Shown here one piece after another: positions 8,388 through 15,470 of a stretch of DNA of 64,000 nt; position 1 is the first letter of the stretch; each line of letters starts with the position of its first letter. This DNA is from Paenibacillus sp. UNC451MF. GTDB taxonomy: Bacteria > Bacillota > Bacilli > Paenibacillales > NBRC-103111. Made by a program: the position numbers and the translations under genes. Location: contig NZ_JMLS01000005.1 of the NCBI RefSeq assembly GCF_000686845.1, forward strand, positions 225,672-289,671, read 5' to 3'. Below the pieces are notes generated by a model. That model was given only the letters and a program-made list of their open reading frames with translations. It searched no databases and was not told the DNA's origin.

Positions 8388-9358
8388 ATATGGAGCTCGG
8401 AGGAGGCATAGTCGAGACGATCGGCGGTACCCCGCTCATTCAGCTGCGCCAGCTATTCAAAGGCCAGCCATTCCGCGTCTTCGGGAAGATGGAGTGGATG
8501 AACCCGGCGGGCAGCGCCAAGGATAGGCCGGCCCTGTTCATGCTGCGTGAGGCGATTCGACGTGGTGAGATTACTAGAGACAGTGTGGTGATTGAATCCA
8601 GCTCCGGTAATCTGGCAATCAGTCTCGCGCAATTATGCTGTTATTTGGGGCTGCGCTTTATTTGCGTTGTCGACCCTCGAACGACAGAACAGCATAAGCA
8701 AATTATTCGCTGCTTTCATGGGGAAATCGATCTGGTGACGGAACCGGATCGGGAGACCGGTGAATTTTTGCCTGCACGGATTTATAGGGTAGGAGAGCTG
8801 CTGCGGCAAATACCGAACAGCTATTGGACGAATCAGTATGGCAACCCGGACAACTACCGCGCTCATGCCGAGACGACCATGAAGGAAATCGGCGAACAGC
8901 TCGGGCCCGTCGATTATTTGTTTTGCGGCGTCAGCTCGTGCGGCACGATTCGGGGCTGTATGGAATATATCCGCAGCCAGAAGTGGCCGACTCGAATTAT
9001 AGCGGTAGATGCGGAAGGCAGTGTTATTTTTGGCGGACCCAAAGGGTCGCGAAAATTTCCCGGGCTCGGCTCCGGCATCACGCCCAGCTTGCACCACCCG
9101 GATATGACTGATTTGGTAGTGTATGTGTCGGACCGGGATTGCGTTCAAGGTTGCCGTGAACTGGTCCGTCAAGAAGCGATCCTGGCAGGGGCATCTTCCG
9201 GAGGTGTGATTGCTGCTATTCACAAATTGAGCGGCAGCATTCCTGAGGGCTCAGTATGCGCGGCGATATTGCCGGACCGCGGTGAGCGATACTTGAACAC
9301 GGTTTACAATGATGAATGGGTAAAACAAGAGCTGGAATCCAATCCGAGCTCTTTTTAG
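8384..9358 (+). CDS. sbnA: SbnA-like N-(2-amino-2-carboxyethyl)-L-glutamate synthase
   Basis: A fold-type II PLP enzyme of the cysteine synthase superfamily (324 residues). In the characterised Staphylococcus aureus pathway, SbnA condenses O-phospho-L-serine with L-glutamate to give ACEGA. The lysine forming the PLP Schiff base is K46 (NPAGSAKDRP), the phosphate and substrate loops are SSSGNLAISLAQ and AGASSGGVI, and the SbnA-like segments VDAEGSVIFGG and LPDRGERYLNTVYNDEW are present. The last two distinguish it from ordinary CysK. It overlaps the upstream ligase gene by 4 bases and is followed 11 bases later by the sbnB-like gene, the standard diaminopropionate pair. Confidence 0.9.
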   Translation: MNMELGGGIVETIGGTPLIQLRQLFKGQPFRVFGKMEWMNPAGSAKDRPALFMLREAIRRGEITRDSVVIESSSGNLAISLAQLCCYLGLRFICVVDPRTTEQHKQIIRCFHGEIDLVTEPDRETGEFLPARIYRVGELLRQIPNSYWTNQYGNPDNYRAHAETTMKEIGEQLGPVDYLFCGVSSCGTIRGCMEYIRSQKWPTRIIAVDAEGSVIFGGPKGSRKFPGLGSGITPSLHHPDMTDLVVYVSDRDCVQGCRELVRQEAILAGASSGGVIAAIHKLSGSIPEGSVCAAILPDRGERYLNTVYNDEWVKQELESNPSSF

Positions 9359-9369
9359 GAGGGCGCTGC

Positions 9370-10344
9370 ATGATTTATTTACACGACGGTCATATTCGTG
9401 AGATCGGCATCGACTGGAACGAGCTGACCGGGGTGATTGAGGAAGTCATCAAGGTGAAAGACAGCGGGCAGAGCGCTCATCCGTTGAAGCCGTATTTACG
9501 GTTTCCCGATGAGCCAGCCAACCGGATTATTGCTATGCCTGCTTATGTGGGAGGAAGCTTCAACATGGCAGGCATCAAATGGATTGCAAGCTTTCCGGGC
9601 AACCGGCGCAATGGGCTGCCGCGTGCGCATAATACGATCATACTGAACGATGCCTCCACCGGGGAACCGGTCGCCTTTCTATACAGCGGCTTGTTGAACG
9701 CTATTCGTACAGCTGCGGTTAGCGGGGTGATGTTTCGCGCCTATTTAACAGCACGGAAGCCGGCCAACAAATTGCGTGTAGGCATTATCGGATGGGGGCC
9801 GATCGGGCGGCTGCATCTTGGAATGTTAGAGAGAATGCTAGGCGACAAGCTGGAGCATGTCACCTTATACGACCTGAATGGAATCGACCCGGACTCTATC
9901 CCGGCAGGCGTCAAGAACATTACGACCATTGCGGACGATTGGCGGTCAGTCTACCGCAGCTCTAACGTATTCGCTACTTGCACCGTCGCGGCTGACAGGT
10001 ATATCGACGAGGTGCCGCTGTCCGGGACACTGCTGCTAAATGTATCCTTGAGGGATTACAAACCGGCCAGCGTGGCCAAGTTAAAAGCAGTCATTATCGA
10101 TGATTGGAAGGAAGTATGCCGAGAGAATACGGATGTGGAGCAGCTTCATCTCCAACATGGTTTGCAAGAATCCGATACCCGCTCGATCTCGGACGTTATT
10201 TGCCGCAACGGGCTGGCTGACTATGCCGCTGATGAGCCGGTTTATTTTAATCCCATGGGGTTGGCTGTATTCGATATAGGCATAGCTGAGTATTATTTGC
10301 GAAAAGCGCTTCGGCGTGGAATAGGGATGAACTTGGAAGGATGA
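9370..10344 (+). CDS. sbnB: SbnB-like N-(2-amino-2-carboxyethyl)-L-glutamate dehydrogenase
   Basis: An NAD-dependent enzyme of the ornithine cyclodeaminase/mu-crystallin family (324 residues). In the known pathway SbnB oxidatively splits ACEGA to L-2,3-diaminopropionate plus 2-oxoglutarate. Family segments are HPLKPYLR, NRIIAMPAYVGG, GIKWIASFPGN, the Rossmann loop GIIGWGPIGRLHLG (about 137-150) and NPMGLAVFDI near the end. ATG at 9370 is the start because AGGAGGG overlapping the sbnA stop lies 7 bases upstream; the frame is open further 5' but that would overlap sbnA. No siderophore synthetase or NRPS follows, so the end product is unclear. Confidence 0.9.
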   Translation: MIYLHDGHIREIGIDWNELTGVIEEVIKVKDSGQSAHPLKPYLRFPDEPANRIIAMPAYVGGSFNMAGIKWIASFPGNRRNGLPRAHNTIILNDASTGEPVAFLYSGLLNAIRTAAVSGVMFRAYLTARKPANKLRVGIIGWGPIGRLHLGMLERMLGDKLEHVTLYDLNGIDPDSIPAGVKNITTIADDWRSVYRSSNVFATCTVAADRYIDEVPLSGTLLLNVSLRDYKPASVAKLKAVIIDDWKEVCRENTDVEQLHLQHGLQESDTRSISDVICRNGLADYAADEPVYFNPMGLAVFDIGIAEYYLRKALRRGIGMNLEG

Positions 10345-10398
10345 CGCATCAAAGGACGAACGAATAGGGTTGCCATACCGGATGGAGGAAGGAGTGAC

Positions 10399-10416
10399 TG
10401 CGCTTGCAAGCGCTTA
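10399..10416. promoter_or_regulatory. Palindrome resembling a catabolite-response element
   Basis: GCGCTTGCAAGCGC at 10400-10413 is self-complementary. Read on the minus strand, GCTAAGCGCTTGCA matches a cre consensus at all but two positions. It lies between sbnB and the next promoter. The function is inferred only. Confidence 0.3.
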
Positions 10417-10451
10417 GCTTTGTCCAAATTTCGATATTGGCAACATTTTTT

Positions 10452-10479
10452 TTTACAAGATGCGGTCAATAGGTATATT
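10452..10479 (+). promoter_or_regulatory. Possible sigma-A promoter of the small membrane protein gene
   Basis: -35 TTTACA (10452-10457) and -10 TATATT (10474-10479) are separated by 16 bases, with an AT-rich T-tract immediately upstream. Confidence 0.5.
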
Positions 10480-10555
10480 ATTAAGATAGTGATATTTGTC
10501 CGTAACAATCCGTACTACTCCTATAGGATATTAAAATATGAAAGGAGGGGGCAGC

Positions 10556-10933
10556 ATGCTCAATTCCCGGCGAAATCGTCAATGGATCATCTTGGTTTGG
10601 TTTGTCGTATGCTTGGTTGTATTTCCATTAACCCCTCCCATTTCACAAAATCTTACGTTTGAAGAGAACGTGTTAAGTCAGTTTAACGAAACGCCGGCCT
10701 TTATGCGTGTCGCGCCCGAATCCTCCAAGATTACCGTTCCAGTACTCATCCCCCCGGTACCCTGGTACGAACAAGAACGTAATCCCGATCCATGCTATCT
10801 ACTTCTGATAGTCACCTATATCATCTTTTTACATTCCAAAATACCAAAGCTGCTCAAGAAAGTTGTACTGGCTCCACTGAAATATACCTCGGATTACGTG
10901 GTAGTTCCTTATTCAATTCTAACAATGAAGTAG
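10556..10933 (+). CDS. Small hypothetical membrane-associated protein
   Basis: A 125-residue protein that I do not recognise. A hydrophobic N-terminus (WIILVWFVVCLVVFPLT, about residues 10-26) is a signal peptide or membrane anchor, and a second hydrophobic stretch (CYLLLIVTYIIFLH) lies near residue 85. The middle is proline-rich (PVLIPPVPWYEQERNPDP). ATG at 10556 is chosen because AAGGAGGGG lies 6 bases upstream; the ATG at 10538 precedes that site. Composition is similar to surrounding genes. It is followed 31 bases later by the YitT-family gene on the same strand, so the two may share a transcript. Confidence 0.6.
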   Translation: MLNSRRNRQWIILVWFVVCLVVFPLTPPISQNLTFEENVLSQFNETPAFMRVAPESSKITVPVLIPPVPWYEQERNPDPCYLLLIVTYIIFLHSKIPKLLKKVVLAPLKYTSDYVVVPYSILTMK

Positions 10934-10964
10934 AAATGAATAAGTGTAAGAAGAGGGGATTTCA

Positions 10965-11861
10965 ATGACTAATATTCCGTTATCACAAGAACAAATCGCT
11001 GCACAGCATCAAAAAGTAACCCGGACTAAATTTTTCCGTAGAATCTTATTCATGATCTTCGGATCAGCGTTATTCTCTATGGGGTTGGAAATTTTTCTCG
11101 TTCCGAACAATATTATTGACGGTGGCATTGTAGGTATTTCCATTATTTTATCTCATTTACTTCATATTCCGTTAGGGATATTTCTGGTTCTGCTCAATCT
11201 GCCTTTTCTCATGATAGGCTACAAGCAGATTGGGAAAACCTTTGCTATATCGACATTGTTTTCCGTCCTTATCATGTCTCTGGGCAGTTCGCTTCTGCAT
11301 TCGATTAAACCGTTCACGATGGACCCTCTGCTTGCAGCCGTGTTCGGAGGCGTTATTCTCGGTATCGGTGTAGGCTTGGTTATCCGTTCGGGCGGCTCAC
11401 TAGACGGGACAGAGATTGTCGCTATTCTGTTCAGTAAAAAAACGCCGTTCTCTGTAGGCGAAATTGTTATGTTCTTCAACCTGTTTATTCTTAGCAGCGC
11501 CGGCTTCGTCTTCGGCTGGGATCATGCTATGTATTCTCTTATTGCTTACTTCGTTGCTTACAAAATGCTCGATATTACAATTGAAGGTTTGGATCAATCC
11601 AAATCGGTATGGATCATCAGCGACGAATCGGAAAAAATCGGACAAGCAATCACCTTCCGGCTTGGCCGCGGCGTAACATATCTGAATGGAGAGGGCGCAT
11701 TTAGCGGTGACGACAAAAAGGTCATCTTCAGCGTCATCACCCGTTTGGAGGAAGCGAAGCTCAAATCCATTGTGGATGAGCACGACCCGAACGCATTTCT
11801 GGCTATCGGCAACATTCACGATGTGAAGGGCGGACGCTTTAAGAAAAAGGATATCCACTAA
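10965..11861 (+). CDS. YitT-family membrane protein (DUF161 + DUF2179)
   Basis: A 298-residue integral membrane protein of the YitT/YqfU/YpjC group common in Bacilli. About five or six hydrophobic segments cover residues 28-210. The family repeats are visible as GLEIFLVPNNIIDGGIVGIS and GLVIRSGGSLDGTEIVAIL. The C-terminal ~80 residues form the soluble DUF2179 domain (LGRGVTYLNGEGAFSGDDKK, then DPNAFLAIGNIHDVKGG). The molecular function of the family is unknown. Start ATG has AGAGGGGA 6 bases ahead. A strong terminator follows. Confidence 0.93.
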   Translation: MTNIPLSQEQIAAQHQKVTRTKFFRRILFMIFGSALFSMGLEIFLVPNNIIDGGIVGISIILSHLLHIPLGIFLVLLNLPFLMIGYKQIGKTFAISTLFSVLIMSLGSSLLHSIKPFTMDPLLAAVFGGVILGIGVGLVIRSGGSLDGTEIVAILFSKKTPFSVGEIVMFFNLFILSSAGFVFGWDHAMYSLIAYFVAYKMLDITIEGLDQSKSVWIISDESEKIGQAITFRLGRGVTYLNGEGAFSGDDKKVIFSVITRLEEAKLKSIVDEHDPNAFLAIGNIHDVKGGRFKKKDIH

Positions 11862-11869
11862 CAAAAGCA

Positions 11870-11910
11870 GGGCAGTTCCAAGAGGTTATTCTTGGAAGCT
11901 GCCCTTTTTT
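11870..11910. terminator. Terminator between convergent yitT-like and map genes
   Basis: GGGCAG-TTCCAAGA pairs with TCTTGGAA-GCTGCCC and ends in TTTTTT on the plus strand. The reverse direction also has a T-rich tail (TGCTTTTGTT), so it may serve both genes. Confidence 0.85.
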
Positions 11911-11918
11911 ATGTCTTG

Positions 11919-12668
11919 TTAATCCTGTGCTGTCAAAATTAATGGCCCATTGGCGGTAATCGCTACCGTATGCTCATATTGTGCGGATAAGCTGCCATCA
12001 ACGGTTCTCGCCGTCCAGTCATTCAAATCCATCTTGGCATGCCAGCCTCCGGTGTTGACCATCGGTTCGATGGTGATGACCATGCCTTCCTTTAAGCGGA
12101 GGCCAGTTCCGGCTTTCCCATAGTGAGGAACCTGAGGATCCTCATGCAAAGTAGGACCGACCCCATGCCCGCAAAAATCACGCACAACGGAGAACCCTGT
12201 TGGCTCCACGAACGATTGGATCGCTTGGCCTATATCGCCTAGGCGATTACCGATCAAGGCTTGCTCAATCCCTTTATACATGGATTGCTTCGTAATCTCC
12301 ATTAACCGATGGGCCTCTTCCGAAATAGAGCCTACCGCATAGGTCCAGGCGGAATCGGCCAGACTGCCGTTCAAATTGATAACGAAATCAATGGTGACAA
12401 TATCTCCATCCTGAAGCGGCCGCTCATTTGGAAATCCGTGACAAATCTCGTCATTGATCGAGGCGCAGGTCGCAAAGCGATAGCCATTGAACCCTTTCTG
12501 CTCTGGTGTTGCCCCAATTTGAGTCATAAATTGCTCTGCAAAGGCATCGATCTGCAGGGTGGTGATGCCGGGTCGGATGATCTTGGCTATTTCTTTGTGC
12601 AGAGCGGCGACTTGTTTGCCAGCTTCATGCATCATTCGGATTTCTTGCTCACTTTTTATAGTTATCAT
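11919..12668 (-). CDS. map: Methionine aminopeptidase, type I
   Basis: A cytoplasmic metalloprotease of 249 residues that removes N-terminal Met. All metal and catalytic residues are in place: H77 (ICHGFP), D94 (TIDFVI), D105 (ADSAWT), H168 (CGHGVG), E201 (TIEPMV) and E232 (YEHTVAIT). The family usually has D-x-G between the metal ligands; here INLNGSLAD is slightly atypical, seen in accessory Bacillales paralogues. It is not in the ribosomal-protein/secY cluster, so it is probably a second map copy (like B. subtilis YflG). The ATG overlaps the tetR stop (TAATG), so its translation is coupled to the regulator gene. Confidence 0.94.
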   Translation of the reverse strand: MITIKSEQEIRMMHEAGKQVAALHKEIAKIIRPGITTLQIDAFAEQFMTQIGATPEQKGFNGYRFATCASINDEICHGFPNERPLQDGDIVTIDFVINLNGSLADSAWTYAVGSISEEAHRLMEITKQSMYKGIEQALIGNRLGDIGQAIQSFVEPTGFSVVRDFCGHGVGPTLHEDPQVPHYGKAGTGLRLKEGMVITIEPMVNTGGWHAKMDLNDWTARTVDGSLSAQYEHTVAITANGPLILTAQD

Positions 12669-13311
12669 TATTTATTCTCCTTTGGGTGACGTTCTGTTTG
12701 CAGACCTTTGAACAGTACCGTGATGACATCACGAATCCATTCTTCAGGGTTTATTGCTCCGTCGCTATCTTTATTGCCGATATAAGCACCCGATGCTCCG
12801 ATTAATGCCGCGAAAAATACCGAAACCGTTGTTCCAGGCTGCGTGGCTGCAATCTGTCCTGAGCGAATGCCTTCCCCCACTGCCTCCAGAACAGGCTTAT
12901 ACAAGCGCTCGTGAATACTCGCTAACAGTCTTTCGTTGTAATGAACAAGAATAGGCTCCGAGTGAAACCAATTTTTGAACAAAACAAAACCAAAGGGCTG
13001 TCGCACCCAGCTCTCCAATTGGAGAGCGGCATATTGTTCCAGACGAACTAACGGGGGCTCCGTTGAATGCATCGCCCTAGCTGTAATATGCTCGGCTTCT
13101 TCAAATGCCTCCAGCAGCAAATCCTCCACCAGATGGATCTTATTATTATAGTAATGGTACACGGTCCCGCGGCCTAATCCGGCTTTCGGGCGATATCTCC
13201 CATCTCCATCTGCATACCCTTATCCAGAAAAACTTCTACGGCGGTGTTTCGGATTTGGGCAATCCGCTGCTTGCGGATCGCATCGTTTTGTTCAATAGTT
13301 CGAGGTGTCAA
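12668..13311 (-). pseudogene. TetR-family regulator gene with a frameshift in the DNA-binding helix
   Basis: From a TTG start at 13311 (AGGAGGAT 5 bases upstream) the frame reads MTPRTIEQNDAIRKQRIAQI and on to GDIARKPD, then hits TAG at about 13177-13179. In the neighbouring frame the TetR helix-turn-helix resumes as AGLGRGTVYHYYNNKIHLVE and continues to the stop at 12668. One base is missing around the AAA run at 13184-13186 in a motif that should read DIARKAGLGRGTVYHYY. Either the gene is inactivated or a base was lost in sequencing. The intact C-terminal part (about 165 residues) is a TetR ligand domain. An operator-like palindrome and promoter lie just upstream, and map is coupled downstream. 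Confidence 0.85.
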
Positions 13312-13330
13312 AGGAGATCCTCCTATTTTA

Positions 13331-13346
13331 GACATTCATGAATGTC
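13331..13346. promoter_or_regulatory. Perfect 16-bp palindrome, candidate TetR operator
   Basis: GACATTCATGAATGTC is fully self-complementary. It lies 20 bases upstream of the tetR start, between the -10 box and the ribosome site, a position where bound repressor would block its own transcription. Confidence 0.7.
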
Positions 13347-13363
13347 GATTTAAAACTACTTTC

Positions 13364-13391
13364 ATTATATATCCATATCAGGAAAGTTCAA
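13364..13391 (-). promoter_or_regulatory. Sigma-A promoter of the tetR-map operon
   Basis: On the minus strand, -35 TTGAAC (13391-13386) and -10 TATAAT (13369-13364) are spaced by 16 bases, upstream of the palindromic operator. Confidence 0.7.
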
Positions 13392-13412
13392 CTGAATTCG
13401 GAGAGGAAAAAA

Positions 13413-13428
13413 TTTGTCATATGACAAA
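13413..13428. promoter_or_regulatory. Second perfect 16-bp palindrome in the tetR/glycosyltransferase divergent gap
   Basis: TTTGTCATATGACAAA is self-complementary and lies upstream of the tetR -35 box. The 325-base gap 13312-13636 also holds the tetR promoter and a TATAAT at 13594-13599 that may serve the glycosyltransferase gene. The binding protein is unknown. Confidence 0.5.
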
Positions 13429-13636
13429 AGTAATGACAACGTTCACTACAAAACAAATTTCTTTTGATTTATATTAGTAGCTTGATAAATCAACTGCAAG
13501 CAAATGTGTTAAATTTAACATTTTATGTTAGCAATTTGTGAGTGGTTAGTAAGGAAAATATGATAGTCTAAAGGTAGATAATGGACTTATTTGTATAATC
13601 TTGTTGTCGAAAGGTGTTTCCTTGGGAGGGGATGGT

Positions 13637-15454
13637 ATGAAATATAGCATTGTTTTGTTGGTTCAACATGCGGAGCTGGCAGAGGCATGTATTGCAAGAA
13701 TCAAACAGTACACCGGCGGGACGTATGAGATCATTGCTATTAATGACGGAGGGGGAGATATTGTAACACGGGTTTTAAAAAGAACCCAAGTACATCACCT
13801 TCTAACGAACCATACCAGACTTGGTGTTGCGGCAAGTTATAATCTGGGCGCCGTGATAGCCAAAGGAGAGCGGGTGGTTTTCATAAGGGACCATATTGGG
13901 GTCTCCGAGCAATGGCTATTTCATTTGTCTGATTGTTTGGATAACCATCCTGACGCGGCTCTGGTAGGTCCGATGAGCAATGATGTCAGTGGAATGCAAA
14001 GGCTTCCTATTCCGTGTGAAACCATGATGCAATTGGACAGGACCGCTAGGGCAATGATATTGACCCAATCGGGCTGTTCTCAAAAAGTGACTCGTCTACT
14101 CAGCCATCTTCTTCTAATGCGCAAAGAGGTTCTGGAGCAGTTGGGTGGCTTTGACGAGCGATTCGGTCTGGAAACATATGAGGACGATGATCTTTGCTAC
14201 CGAGCGCTTCAGGCTGGTTACAGTCTGTATATCGCGCAAGATTGCTTCGTTCGGTATACATCGCCCCCATCTTTATTTCCAGAGGAACCGAATTGGTACT
14301 CATCGCAGTTGACGAGAAACCAAGCGATAGCACAGGAAAAGTGGGGAATTGATGTCACCGAGGCTCTAATGAAGTGGACCTATCCGGTTACGGTGAGCTT
14401 GTGCATGATTGTCAAAAATGAGGAACAAACATTGGACCGCTGCTTATCGAGCGTCAAAGGGTTGGTTGACGAGATCATCATAGTGGATACGGGTTCAGAA
14501 GACAGAACCAAAGAAATCGCCAGCAGTTATACGGATCAATTGTATGACTTCACATGGGTCCAAGATTTCGCCAAAGCAAGGAATTATGCGTTCAGTCAAG
14601 CTACTCAGGATTATATCCTATGGCTCGACGCGGATGATGTAGTACAGCCGCACGATGCGGAGAAGCTGCAAAGGCTGCTATCCGCGGTTCAATGGGATAC
14701 GGATGCAGTTTCGATGAACTACAATATTGCGTTTAACGAAAACGGCCAAGTGACCGTAAGCTCACGCAGAAACCGCTTGGTCAAACGGGAAAAAGGATTT
14801 CAATGGATCGGTCCCGTTCATGAGTATTTGAATGTGTATGGCAACATTGTTGCATCCGATATTAGCATTACCCATGACAGGATGCATAAGAACTTATCAC
14901 GAAATTTGAACATTTATGAAACAAGGCTTGCCGCAGGAGAAGCGTTTAATGCCCGCGATTTATATTATTTTGCCAACGAACTGGCGGACCATGAGCAGTG
15001 GGAGCGGGCCATTGGACAGTATGAACAGTTTCTTAAACATACCGACGGATGGGTAGAGGACAAGATTAGGGCCTGTGGCCGGATGGCGGATAGCTTCCAC
15101 AATCTCGGGAATATCCAAGAGGCCAAGTCTCAAGCGCTTCAATCGTTTATACACGGTCTGCCGAGGGCAGAGAACTGCTGTAGACTTGGATTTTATTGCT
15201 TGTCAGAGGAACGGTATGAAGAAGCTGCTTTTTGGTACAAGCTTGCTGCAGATACTCCGAAGCCGGACATGACTAACGCTATCATCGATCATGATTGCTG
15301 GACGTGGCTGCCGCATTTACAGCTGTGTGTCTGCTATGACCGATTAGGCAAGAAGGAATTGGCCAATCAGCATAATGAAATGGCTATGAAATTCATTCCG
15401 AACAATAGTCAGGTGCTGGCTAACAAGCGATATTTTGAAACGGTTTTATCATAA
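13637..15454 (+). CDS. Double GT2 glycosyltransferase with C-terminal TPR-like region
   Basis: A cytoplasmic protein of 605 residues. Residues 1 to ~235 form a GT2-like domain (YSIVLLVQH, EIIAINDGGGD, LGGFDERFGLETYEDDDLCY). A second GT2 domain starts near 252 (VSLCMIVKNEEQTLDRC, EIIIVDTGSEDRT, YILWLDADD with the DxD-type metal motif). Residues ~420-600 look like TPR helices. The ATG at 13637 has GGGAGGGGAT ahead. It is followed 16 bases after the stop by an SLH-collagen-like gene rich in Thr in the Y position; such repeats are O-glycosylated in Bacillus BclA, so this enzyme is a good candidate to glycosylate that neighbour. The role is inferred from context. Confidence 0.88.
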   Translation: MKYSIVLLVQHAELAEACIARIKQYTGGTYEIIAINDGGGDIVTRVLKRTQVHHLLTNHTRLGVAASYNLGAVIAKGERVVFIRDHIGVSEQWLFHLSDCLDNHPDAALVGPMSNDVSGMQRLPIPCETMMQLDRTARAMILTQSGCSQKVTRLLSHLLLMRKEVLEQLGGFDERFGLETYEDDDLCYRALQAGYSLYIAQDCFVRYTSPPSLFPEEPNWYSSQLTRNQAIAQEKWGIDVTEALMKWTYPVTVSLCMIVKNEEQTLDRCLSSVKGLVDEIIIVDTGSEDRTKEIASSYTDQLYDFTWVQDFAKARNYAFSQATQDYILWLDADDVVQPHDAEKLQRLLSAVQWDTDAVSMNYNIAFNENGQVTVSSRRNRLVKREKGFQWIGPVHEYLNVYGNIVASDISITHDRMHKNLSRNLNIYETRLAAGEAFNARDLYYFANELADHEQWERAIGQYEQFLKHTDGWVEDKIRACGRMADSFHNLGNIQEAKSQALQSFIHGLPRAENCCRLGFYCLSEERYEEAAFWYKLAADTPKPDMTNAIIDHDCWTWLPHLQLCVCYDRLGKKELANQHNEMAMKFIPNNSQVLANKRYFETVLS

Positions 15455-15470
15455 TTAGGGAGGGTTCGTT

